Of a stretch of DNA of 64,000 bases, positions 10,083-19,870 are shown one piece after another. The stretch covers positions 87,126,840-87,190,839 of the forward strand of contig CM043971.1 in the NCBI GenBank assembly GCA_014529385.2. The letters are read 5' to 3'. The notes beneath the pieces are model-generated. The model was not told the origin of the DNA and searched no databases. It saw only the letters and a program-made list of their open reading frames with translations. Source of the stretch: Adiantum capillus-veneris. Lineage: Eukaryota > Streptophyta > Polypodiopsida > Polypodiales > Pteridaceae. The first letter of the stretch is position 1. The number at the start of each line of letters is the position of its first letter. The position numbers and the translations under genes are program-made.

Positions 10083-11387
10083 TTAGATTTTATTGTTGTC
10101 CATCATTACATCTATCACTATGAATGTGATATAAAAGATTGGTTGCTCTTCCTCCTGTGTAAAGTTGATGTATCTGCTACGATCTTCAAGAGCTTGTATG
10201 AGCAAATTCCTGAACTCTAGCTCATAAAATTCATTCAACCTGGGTAGGCTCATCAAGTCAAAAATTCTATGACCTTCATGATTTAGGAAATCTTGATCCA
10301 TGCTTCCAACCCCTAAAGGAAGATATTGCAAATAGTTTACCACATAAGTAGATAATAGACAAAGGTTTCTATTGCTTCCAACACATTGGAAGAGAATAGA
10401 TTTTGGTACTGATTGATGAAATATCCACATGTAGCAATCAACAAGTTTTTCATCTATGATGAAGACCAGAAGCATCACAATGTGCGACCTCCATACACCA
10501 AAGAACCAAGCGAAGAACATTTGGAAACATCCGTTTATCACCAAGTATTCATTTCCTCTTCCACTTAAGAAGGTATGGTGTCCCCGATGAAAGGTATATG
10601 TGAAGAAAGGAGAAGTTGACCTTGAAGAGGTGAAACCCAATGTGAAGATGATTGGGGCTTCCAAAGTTTGGATTTTCTTGCTAAGAGATTGTCCCATGAA
10701 TGAAGAGCCACCCACTAAAACACCATTGGAGAGAATGATACCCTTCTGACAGTTTCCTTTTATGATTTTATTTTTTTCTACTCTCCCTTGTTCTTCATCT
10801 CCTTCTAAGCCCCCCCTTTGGCAAGGTTGTAACTCCTCACATCGTACCACTTCAAAGGTTGATGGATTACTGTTTGATTTTGTGAAACATTTGGCTTCTT
10901 GCATGATAGGTTCCTCCATGCTTAACATACATGGGTCATACCAATGCTTTTCAACATCCTCAAACACTTCTTCAAGATTATCCTCACATGGATTCAACTC
11001 ACACTCTTCTACTTTGTTTTGGAGTTGGCATTCCATGTACACAATCATCTCTTTATGATCAATGTGGTCTATGAGCTCTCCACCTATGATTTCATCTTCT
11101 TCTTCACTCTCTTCTTTTAGACAAGATACACTCTCAGAACATTCCATAAGATCAAGGTTACCTTCAAGGTCTTCATTCTCCATAGAGTCATGTTGCACAA
11201 AAGCTTCGTCTGCTCGGACTAGAAATTGATCTTCCGCCAAAAGGTTGGATGTATCCATTATTGAATCATTAATGCCATTTGAGATATCTTGTGTCGATTT
11301 TGGCATGCTTGTGATAAAGGTAGAAGAAAGAGATTCCACATTTGAATCTTGGCCACACACTTTAGCACTTGAATAATCAGTTGGCAT
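10083..11387 (-). pseudogene. Element B Gag C-terminal extension, unknown function
   Basis: 434 open codons with no family that I recognise. The first part (about residues 60-220) is strongly acidic with many Glu-rich stretches. It is followed by a Lys/Gly-rich segment, then a hydrophobic, aromatic stretch (CFQMFFAWFFGVW...IVMLLVFII, about residues 285-320) that could be a membrane segment or a buried core. It ends with FTQEEEQPIFYITFIVIDVMM. It lies where pol would lie in an autonomous element, directly downstream of gag and overlapping it in another frame. The nominal Met is probably internal, because open sequence in this frame extends upstream and a frameshift near 11400-11430 would join it to gag. 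The long open frame in a dying element suggests recent selection (inference). Confidence 0.6.
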
Positions 11388-11989
11388 GTAAGTAACTTCT
11401 TCAACATTGGCAAAGGAGATGACTCCTTGATAGAAACACTTTCATGATGGTTGGTTCTTCCAGCATGCTGGAAACCATTTTTGATGTAGAAGTACTTGTG
11501 AAACTTCCTTCGGGCAATAGTGACCACTTCTTCAAAGGTAGAGGGTCCACTACAAGTAACCTTAGTCTTTAGGAAAGGAGACAAACCCGAAATAAATTGA
11601 TCCATTTTTACATAATCTGGAAATGTAGAACTAAATCCACATCCTTCCCATTGATGAGAAAAAATATCCTCATAAGCATAGTAGTCTTCACCATGTTGTT
11701 GAAGTCTCCGTAGTGAAGCCCATGCTTTCTCCGTTGTTGGAACTTTAGAGAATCTGGCCTTCAAAGCTTTGGAAATTTGGGTATATCCATCTTCAATCTG
11801 AGAAGACATACTCCAAAACCATTGCTCAGCGTTGCCTCTAAGGCATAGCAATAGAAAATCCCCTTTTTCAATGTCATCCCTTTTACCAAGGATATGACAA
11901 ACCATTCTAAAATCAGCAAGAAAATCATCAACATCTTCTTATGGATTTCCGAAGAAGATTGGGATATCATCAAAGGTATAGCGTGTCAT
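11258..11989 (-). pseudogene. Element B Gag, N-terminal capsid-like part
   Basis: Retrotransposon Gag forms the particle that packages element RNA. I start it at the ATG at 11989, where the frame reads MTRYTFDDIPIFFGNP; a TAA stop at 11939-11941 then interrupts it and the frame continues EDVDDFLADFRMVCHILG. Typical gag features follow: GDFLLLCLRGNAEQWFWSM, a KARFSKVP block, YYAYEDIFSHQWEGCG and FISGLSPFLKTKV. No zinc knuckle was found. The N-terminus resembles Gypsy-C Gag (FFGELGEDAELFLANFKMSC). One stop and one frameshift make this copy non-functional. Confidence 0.82.
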
Positions 11990-12270
11990 AGTCTCTCAAT
12001 CCTAGAACCACACAAAGATTAGTTCCAAACAATCATCAACTAACTACACAAAGTTTTGAAAGGTCTTTCAACATGAATTCTAGACTTTTATGTAAAAATG
12101 TTTTTTTCTTTTCTTATGTTATGCATAATCCGAACCATATTCTAGATCAATTTTTGTTTCCTTGAAATTAAACTCGGTCATACATGTTTTCATGATTCAT
12201 AAAATCTACTTGATTATACTGAAATTCAAGCATTCATGCAATACAACAACAATAAGCACAAAGTCAGTTC
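11990..12270. other. Leader of element B between primer site and gag
   Basis: About 280 bp of AT-rich sequence. It holds no ORF or motif and fits an untranslated leader. Confidence 0.6.
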
Positions 12271-12286
12271 CTCCGTGGGGGCACCA
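12271..12286 (-). other. Primer-binding site of element B
   Basis: The minus strand reads TGGTGCCCCCACGGAG, four bases from the inner end of the 5' LTR. The TGG start pairs with a tRNA CCA end. Gypsy-C has the same site with one change. I cannot name the tRNA with certainty. Confidence 0.8.
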
Positions 12287-12290
12287 AAAT

Positions 12291-13309
12291 TCAGGCAGTC
12301 CAGGGCGGGCAACAAGAGAGGCGACCTCTAAACACCCCTCAAGGCTCCCGTGCTGCTCAATTGGGGCTGGGGCAACCACAAGCACAACAAAACAACAAAC
12401 CCACAGCCAAACCCAAACAAGATAGGGGCACCACCTAGGTATGGTATGCGAACTAGGACGCAAGAGAGATTTTGGCACAACCAAGAAGATGCACCACACA
12501 ACACACACAAGAAACCTCACACCAAGACACGCACAAAATGGACCAGAGAGAGCTAGAGCAAAGGGAAGAGAGAGAGGAATGGATCTTGCGTAATACCTTA
12601 TTTGTGACTTGCAAATGGATATGGTTCGTTATGATGCTATCGTAGAACTTGTACAAACCTCACTCAATGCTTAGTGATTGCTAAACATTGCCAAAACACA
12701 CACACATTGTCTTAGGGTGTTTGAGACCTCTCACCACAATACCCTCTTACAATGGACAAAAAACTGGCAATGAAAAACACACTAAAACACTTTCTAAAAT
12801 CACGATCAACCGATAAAAACTCAAAATACACAAGTCACCTTGAATTCATCAAACCGTATTGCACTAATGGAAGGACGAAGATTTGAACGTCGAATCACGC
12901 CTTTGATGCACCAAACCTCAATTTATTGATGATGAAGGAGCATATACAATAGTGGTTTTGAGATTTGTGGAACTCACGCTCTCTCACTTGCAATGTGTAG
13001 CTCGAAGGCTTCTCTCACACCAAGAGTGAAGCTCACAAGTTGTTGCTACACCTAAGTCTCTCCTCACGCATAGAGTGTTGGGGTGCTATGTGAGATGTTG
13101 GAGGTTTTTTTACAAGAAGGAGAGGGGCCTATTTATAGGTTGGAGACCCCTCATTAAGATTATTGGAAATCCTAATTTACAAGCTAACAAATCAGGATTA
13201 TGATTTTTTTGAATATCAAAACATTACGGGCCTTCTTTGTCTGCTTGAGTCATGGGTGTGGGCTCAAAAGAGAGCATTATTGATGGTAGATAAGGTGAAA
13301 GTAAGTAAG

Positions 13310-13341
<32 letters not shown>

Positions 13342-14934
13342 GTTACTATACACATGTCTTGAGGTGAGGTGTCTTGTATGGTTAGGTGAATGGCTATTTT
13401 GTGTTAGTATGTTAGTCGTTAGTAATCACTAGAAAGTTAATGTTACATTTACAATGGGTAGAATGAGGTGGATGGTTGAAGTAAGATGGTTGAATGAAGT
13501 GAGCAAATCCTTGTGATGGTGTAGCTTGAGGAAGTTTTGGACTTACTTGTGTAGGTTCTCAAAATGACTATCGATCTTCTTCTTCGTCTTCCCTTCTTTA
13601 CGCCACCGCCACCAAGGTTGATTATCGTGATGAAAATGGTAATTCCGTTGATGAGATCTCTTGATTTGCAGAGGTTAAGCATGGTACACATGCTAAATTT
13701 ATGTATATATATAAGGGTTAAGATGGAATTGTACTTTGGAGATAATAGAGAGACAAAGAGATGGTGTATGTACATGTGGAGCTCATATGAGAGCTATGGG
13801 AGTAAGTGGGGAGGTTAATGGTGAAGAAGGTGAGAGAAACCATTGAAGGTGCAGGTTTGAGTGAGGGATTGGAAGGAATGTGTGTGTGTGTGTGTGTGTG
13901 TGTAGAAGTGTGGAAAGAGGTGAGAGAAGACTATGGGCTACTTGTGAGAAAAGTGGGCAGACTGAGGTCCACTCAAAAAATCATATCTCACCGCTGGTAG
14001 CTCCAAAAAACATGAAAAAATTTGAGATGATTATTCAAAGCGTGGGCTACATTTTCTCTTTTAACCACTACCCCAAATTCAGAGTGGAGATGGATATTAA
14101 AAATCCCACCAAAAGACCTCTTTTTCTTCACAAAAAGTCTTCAGTGGCCCCCTCCTTTGTTGAATTTGTACAATGCATCCAAGAGTGACCCCCTCCTTTG
14201 TCATATCATAATACAAAGCATACAAGTTGCCCTTGACACATGCATGGAGGAGGATTATTGGTGAATAAAAAAATATATACATGGTGGGACTAGTGTATGC
14301 ACTATTCATGGAGTTTAGCTCAATGAGCACATGGTGTTAGAATAATGAGTAAAAATAATAATAAAAATATGGAGGAGTTATGGATATGGAAAGATATTGG
14401 AATCATATGATATGGTCCCTCTTTGAATTATTTTGGGTGAAAGAGGAAAAGGTATGCAAGTAAATAATATAATAAACGTGACCAATGAGTAGAAATCAAT
14501 TTTTTGTTTTCACGAGGGTGAGGGTGAAAATGTGGGAGTGATTTGTATAAAGGAAAAATATGAGGTTAGAGTATGTACATATTGGAAAAAAATATACTTA
14601 TGGTATAAGAGGATGAAAGAAGGCATACACAGGTTTAATAAAACACACACAAAATAATTATAAAAAATCCCTATATTTAGGCCATATATACAATGAAATA
14701 TTTACACACAAAGAGGCCATAATATACTTTTATTTTTTTATTTTTTTATTTTTTTGGCTCAACTAGCCAGTGACTAGCTAATTGAGGGTTTTTAAAGAAA
14801 ATATGGGAAAAGTCCCCTAACTCACACACGCCTATTTACAGTGAAATGGTAGGGATAGCCATAGCGTTTGGGTGAATTTGGTAGGGTGGAGTAACTTACT
14901 ATGGCAATTATGGAGAGCCAAAAAATGGCTATCA
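12291..14934 (-). repeat. 5' LTR of element B
   Basis: Matches 7138-9791. The inner end reads TCAGGC where the partner has TGAGGC, a point change in the terminal dinucleotide. It carries the same TATA site (13129-13137), conserved U3 block (about 13955-14152) and shortened GA (13309-13341) and GT (13878-13903) tracts. Confidence 0.93.
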
Positions 14935-14938
14935 ACGT
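14935..14938. other. Target site duplication of element B, right copy (ACGT)
   Basis: Matches 7134-7137. Confidence 0.8.
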
Positions 14939-16267
14939 CTGCGCTTCTCTTCTACAATCGCCTCATTTTGTTGGCATTTTGTAATGTAGGCATGCACTGA
15001 CAATGAGTCCACTGGATCATTCCATCCTGTTTCTAGACGTATGCAATCACCTGCTTCATGTAGAATCTCTTTTGTAAGATTTCCCTTTTTAGCTAATTGC
15101 ATGACATTTGGCCAAATTTGACCATGATGGTCACTCACCTCTTCATCACAAAAATGTTCAATTTTTACTGCATAAGTAGCTGCCTCAATTGAAGAGGTGG
15201 CATGCTTGGTTGCCATACCTTCAACTAAGGTTTGCATTCCCCCTTTCCCAAAGTTAGTTCTCAAGGGTATACCTGTCTCTCTTAAGTGGATTTGACCATC
15301 CTTAAAAAAGACAACATCTTTTGACAAAGAATCACTAAAATCATCACAATCCCTTCTTACATGGTCTGTACTATCACACCAAATACATCTATTAACAAAC
15401 CCTTCTTTGGGCTGTTGTCTTTGCCTAGGAAGTGGCCCTAATGGTTGGCCTTTTTCTTCAAGCTTTGCAAACTTCACCTTCAAGTCACGCATTCCCTTCA
15501 CAAGCTCATTTAGCATGGACTCATCAAACTTAGGAGCGATAAAAGTAGGCTTTACCATTTTGTCAGAAGTTGAGCTAGAAGGACTTGTAGTGTTTACTAC
15601 CATCGTGTCCCTTCTTCTTTGTCGTCTGGCAAGTAGTGAGACAACACCTTCAACCTCATTCCAGTCGGTCTTTAGTCCTTGCTCAGCATCTTTATCTTCA
15701 AGAAGAAGCTCCAAATTTTCTTGAAACTCTTTACCTACAGCTTGTAAGAAAAGATATGTCTTCTCTGCATCTAGTGTGGCCCTTTCTGTCCTAGTGAGTT
15801 GTGCATAGCGCCGCTCAAATTCCCTAAGTAGCTCTGTTATTGATAGTCCTTGCTTTGGCTTGACTACCCATTCTAAGAATGTCCTTTTGGTCACTCTCTC
15901 CGAGTCCTCCATGAAATATTCCTCCTTTAAAGCTACTTTGAGTTCTTCCCAATTTCTCCCATGCCCTAACATGCTCCCTAATTTCTGGAGCAACAACTAG
16001 CTCAAAGCTTTGAATCATCTCACCTTCTGACACACGATGCAGCTCCATCTCCTTCACATACTCGCGTATGTACTTGGTTACATCTTTGCCATTGAACTGA
16101 TCCATTCTGTTGACGACCGCTTGTATGGCCTTCGTTGCTGAAATCTCCCTTCTTTCAGTAGCATGTTGTTGTTGCATGAACATTGAAAATGCTTGAAACA
16201 TTTGCATTGTTGCTGGGTCAAAATGCATACCCTGTTGCTCAACATGATCACCCATGGTTACCCACAA
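14935..16267 (-). pseudogene. Gypsy-A Gag with zinc knuckle, two frames
   Basis: The Gag start is taken at 16267, about 20 bp past the primer site (MWVTMGDHVEQQGMHFDPATM). The first frame covers 15824-16267 and the second runs from about 15960 to the B junction, so one frameshift near 15960 breaks the protein. The second frame has the capsid-type WEELKVALKEEYF...RTFLEWV region, a linker, and CIWCDSTDHVRRDC, a good CX2CX4HX4C zinc knuckle for RNA binding. The frame leaves the element at 14935 (EEKRRR) and resumes at 7137 in the protease part. Confidence 0.88.
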
Positions 16268-16286
16268 ACTCTCACCCTAGCAGATT

Positions 16287-16302
16287 CGCGTCGGGTTCAC
16301 CA
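16287..16302 (-). other. Primer-binding site of Gypsy-A
   Basis: The minus strand reads TGGTGAACCCGACGCG, six bases inside the 5' LTR end at 16309. It differs from the primer sites of B/C and of the copia elements, so A uses another tRNA. Confidence 0.8.
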
Positions 16303-16308
16303 AAAATA

Positions 16309-18347
16309 TGTCAAGAAATTTGCGGTCTTGCCAGGAAAGCACCAGGCTTATGGCTGTGAGAGTTTGTGAGAGAACTCAACAAAAACTATATGAAGGAGTT
16401 AAACCATAGATGCCATGAAAAATAGGGTTTGAAAAGAAGTGCAATCAAAGAAGACACACTCTTTCTCTCTTGCACTCACACACACAAAGAAAGAACACAA
16501 AAGAGAGTGTCAAAACAACACAAAGATGAAAACATCAAGGCTATGGTCATATCGTATCATGGGTAGTATGAAAGGGTTATTAGATGAGTTAATGACATTC
16601 AATCTTGGCTGACCAAAAAGGCTACGAATTGTTCTTTGGAATTGTAGTTTTGTGCTTACCATAATATATATATATTTTGTCTAGTGATTGGGATTAATTG
16701 TGTGTAAAAATCCTCTTGGTTCATAGTAAGATAACTACGCTTACGTCAAAAGAAAAATTATAGTCTATGAGAGGTAGTATGATGGGATCTGGTGATAGAA
16801 GTATTTCATTGAGCCTTTCAGGGCCGAAGAGAAACACTATACGTTGTTGAAAGTGTATTTTACGGCTAATCCATACGTTAATTCTAATAGATCGTACATA
16901 GTGAAAGCGATAGAAATGATCATCATGTGGGTTATTCATCTAGGATAGTATTGGAGAAATGTAGATATGAGAAAAATGTAGATATGAGAGAAGTGAAGGG
17001 ATGAGAAGTTTCCCTCCCAAGCCCTATTCTTGCCCGTAGGCAATAAGGATACTGCAGGGAGAGATGTACCTGTAGCAAGGAGAACCTAAAATTTATAGAG
17101 AGGATGAATTACTAAGAGTGAGAGAGATAGGTTTGGTTAAGGAGATGAGATTAGATACATATATATATATTTTTTGGATTAGAGATGAAAATGAAAACAA
17201 CAAGAAATCAAGAAAACATCAATGTAGAGCACATCTTACTTGACAAACCCTTCGGCACCATTATTGATGGAGAGAGAAGAAGAGTGGATAATTCCACTTT
17301 GATTGATACATCAAGTGCAAGACCTTCTTTGATTAGAGTTGATCTTCCAAGGTTAGCCTGTTGCAAGAATGGCTAGTCTTCTTCTAGGAGAAAGTGTATG
17401 CTTAGGCTTATGTTAATGGCTAAGTACAATTAGGCATTACTACTCACTCCCTCAAGAATTCCTCTCATCAATGGCTTGAATGTTTGAGTGCGTTTTCAAG
17501 GAATAAAAGGTCCCCTTTTAAAGGTGAAGGGAACCCCCAAGGGTTTACAAAAAAAGAGAGGAGCCAGTGTGAACAGGAATTGGAAACGTTGGAAATGAGC
17601 TGTCCCTGCATGATGTGGGCAGACTGGGGTCCAGTATTTTGATCATATCTCCTTAACCGTGGCTCCAAATAAAAAAGTAAAAATATGGGCAAAAACTTCA
17701 GCTCATTAGCTATGATTTTCATTTTAAAAACATTTTCCAATTCGGATTGGAACCTTGTGTACAAAATTCATCAAAATAGGGTCCATTTCTGGCAGCAAAA
17801 GTCTTCCTGTGGTCCCCTTAGCCTAGACTTTCATTTGATTCCAAAGGACACCTCATGCCATATGAAAGCATGATATTTCTCTTTGATAAAGTTTTGTAAT
17901 CATGCTTGCAAAAATTCATTAAAATAAGTGTATCTTTGAAATCATGCCACCTAGTGTCCCACAAGGATTTGATTCCCTCCTAGTAGCTATTTAAAAAGAA
18001 ATATAAGAAATATATGAAAAATACATAGAATATATATATATTGGAGTTTACCCTAGATATAGGATCTAACTAGGGTTTGAGATGATAATGAGATAGTAGA
18101 AATAAAGAATCAATGCTTTTTGCCCCAAGTTAAAGAGGCGGAGCTATTGATGTTTTTCCCATAGTATTTTCTGATGGTAAAGTAAGAATAGGTTACCCTT
18201 GACAAAAATAATAGGATGAGATAGAAGACTTATTATTATACGTAAATATGTATATGTACATTATAGGAAAGATAATTATGTATCTAGAAAATTACAAGAT
18301 AGATCTTGTAGCATGAGTTTCCACAATGTACGTGTCACAGCATGACA
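16309..18347 (-). repeat. 5' LTR of Gypsy-A (2039 bp)
   Basis: Ends are TGTCA at 16309 and TGACA at 18347, perfect 5-bp inverted termini. The polypurine tract lies beside the partner LTR and the primer site beside this one. It carries the conserved U3 block (about 17616-17818) and, at 16721-16939, a minus-strand open stretch related to the extra ORF of Gypsy-C. Confidence 0.93.
16721..16939 (-). pseudogene. ORF-like segment in the A LTR related to the Gypsy-C extra ORF
   Basis: 72 open codons. The stretch ISRKIHFQQRIVFLFGPERL...IDYNFSFDVSVVIL is clearly like LSRKIHFQQCMVFMFGAERT...INYHTSFDVHVFIL in the ORF upstream of gag in Gypsy-C (33087-33890), with similarity at DNA level too. Its function is unknown. 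It has no start context of its own and the similarity fades after about 55 residues. It could be a captured fragment of a C-type ORF or shared ancestry of the two LTR/leader regions. Confidence 0.65.
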
Positions 18348-18987
18348 ACGTTCTTCTTAGTTAAGTCATGTAGTGGTCCTGCTATTTGAGATAATTTGCT
18401 ATGAAGCGTCTATAGTATGTGCACATACGAATAAAGCTTCTTAGCTTGTGTAGATTCCTTTGATTAGGCCATGCTTTTCTTACCTCTAACTTTGATGGAT
18501 CCTTACGAATACCATTTTGAGAGATAATGTGACCTAGGTATTGAATCTCTTGAAGGAAACATTCGCTTTTCTTTTGGTTGAGAGAAAGCTTGTTCTCCCT
18601 CAATTCTTGAAAAATCACTTGGAGATGTTGCTTATGTTCCTCCAAAGTCTTGGAGTAGACGGTGATATCATCAAAGAACACTCCTGTGTATTTGTGGTAG
18701 GGACTAAAATTTTTCTCCATAGACAATTGAACGTGGCCGGTGCATTAGTCAAGCCAAAAGGCATGACTACCAAACGTTGTGCGAAACATTGTCTTTAGAA
18801 TATCTTCATCCACTATCCTTGTTTGATGATAGCCATTTTTAAGGTCAACCCTACTGAAGTAGGTAGATCCTTGTAGCTTATTAAATAGATCTTCTACCCG
18901 AGGCACGGGAATTTTTTTTTTTATGGTAATATGGTTTAGTGCCTGATAGTCCACACACATACGGTATGTACCATCTTTCCTTTGCAC
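18348..18987 (-). pseudogene. Gypsy-D reverse transcriptase, cut by Gypsy-A
   Basis: The upper part (18745-18987) reads KDGTYRMCVDYQALN and STYFSRVDLKNGYHQ, the fingers and first catalytic Asp. The lower part (18382-18726) in another frame holds the catalytic box GVFFDDITVYS (F-x-D-D form), then FQELRENKLSLNQKKSECF and IQYLGHIIS. A frameshift near 18735 and another near 18393 break it. After the second shift the frame runs to the Gypsy-A junction at 18348. Confidence 0.9.
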
Positions 18988-19158
18988 TCAAAGGACTCGA
19001 GAAAAAAAGGGAGAGGAACTAGGCCTCACCATCCCTTTGTCTACCAATTCCTGCACTTGCCTCATGATCTCCTCTTGTTGAGTTTGAGAGAGTTGATAAG
19101 GATGCTTGTTAGGCGGTGAGCTTCCTAGAAGGAGCTCAATGCGATGGTCATCATCCCC

Positions 19159-19449
19159 TCATTTTGGAGGTAAGTCCATAGGGATATCATCGATGAACAC
19201 ATCTTGGAATCCTTTTAGAAAATTAGACAAGTCTAACTCTTCTGGATTACTACCATTTACATTTGATGACATGTTAGGATCTTTTAGAAACTCTTTGATA
19301 AAAATCATGTACTCAGAAACTGAGCTCTTCATTGATTTATCAAAAGCAGGAGGATTTACAAGTGGAATAGTGCGACCACGCTCACTAGCATCTATATACA
19401 TGTTCTTTCTCCTGTAGGTGAAGTATATTCTCCTTGCAGGGAACTTCAT
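19159..19449 (-). pseudogene. Gypsy-D linker before RT
   Basis: 97 open codons ending FLKGFQDVFIDDIPMDLPPK, the classic F-x-DVF-x-x-x-x-P-x-x-LPP segment just before gypsy RTs. About 170 bp of decayed coding sequence separates it from the RT frame. Confidence 0.8.
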
Positions 19450-19481
19450 ATTGGCAGACCTACAAACAAACCATGGTGCCC

Positions 19482-19870
19482 CTAGGATAGCATCCTCATG
19501 TTTGAGAGGAGAGATGAAAAATTCTTATTGACATAGCTTTGGACATGAAGCCTCAACTTCCCAATCAAGGGAGTAACAGAGGCTTTGTGTCTCTTGAAAG
19601 TTGTGTCAGCTATTACAATATCTCTCATCTCAAAAGCTTGAATGCCCAACTTGGTGGCCAACTCCGTCTCTCGATATGAAATTGTGAGTAGAGCTAGGGT
19701 CAAACAAGATGAAGGCATCATGCTCTCTTACCTTTCCCCAAGCATAGGAAAGTGATGATACTTTGCAATAAGCATCCTCTTTTGGAGCTTTGATGGCAAA
19801 AGCCCTAGGAATCTCATTGCGAGCATTCTTCTTGAGGAAAGAATGATAGCCATGTCCTTGTTCCCCACAT
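19482..19870 (-). pseudogene. Gypsy-D protease, degenerate
   Basis: The motif AFILFDPSSTHNFIS aligns with the common FDxGATHSFIS active site; the catalytic triad is D-P-S, having lost the Gly. The following frame (19482-19721) supplies the distal protease region with GIQAFEMRDIVIADTTF. A frameshift near 19640-19700 separates the two parts. Inactive as seen. Confidence 0.75.

Larger units (their letters stand above)
7138..14934 (-). mobile_element. Element B: non-autonomous LTR retrotransposon with Gag only (TR-GAG type)
   Basis: Two LTRs of about 2.65 kb (7138-9791 and 12291-14934), very similar to each other, flank 2.5 kb holding a polypurine tract, a gag-related frame and a primer site, all on the minus strand. 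No protease, RT, RNase H or integrase motif is present. The LTR ends, primer site, polypurine tract and 4-bp target duplication match those of Gypsy-C, and their Gag N-termini resemble each other (FFGxxxEDxxxFLAxFxMxC). It is nested in Gypsy-A, and its LTRs look less diverged than those of A, which agrees with the nesting order. It probably relies on enzymes from a C-like element (inference). Confidence 0.9.
1..18347 (-). mobile_element. Gypsy-A: Ty3/gypsy LTR retrotransposon (minus strand), interrupted by element B
   Basis: Seen: a 2.0-kb LTR at 16309-18347 matches positions 1-1485, which end at a polypurine tract. Between them, on the minus strand, lie gag with a zinc knuckle, protease, RT, RNase H and integrase in gypsy order (RT-RH before IN). 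The primer-binding site is beside the 5' LTR. The left end of the 3' LTR lies outside the window. Roughly 3% of sites differ between the LTRs by eye, so it is not a recent insertion. Element B splits gag-pro at 7138-14934. All ORFs carry stops or frameshifts, so the copy is dead. It is inserted in the RT of Gypsy-D: D coding sequence resumes directly at 18348. Confidence 0.93.
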
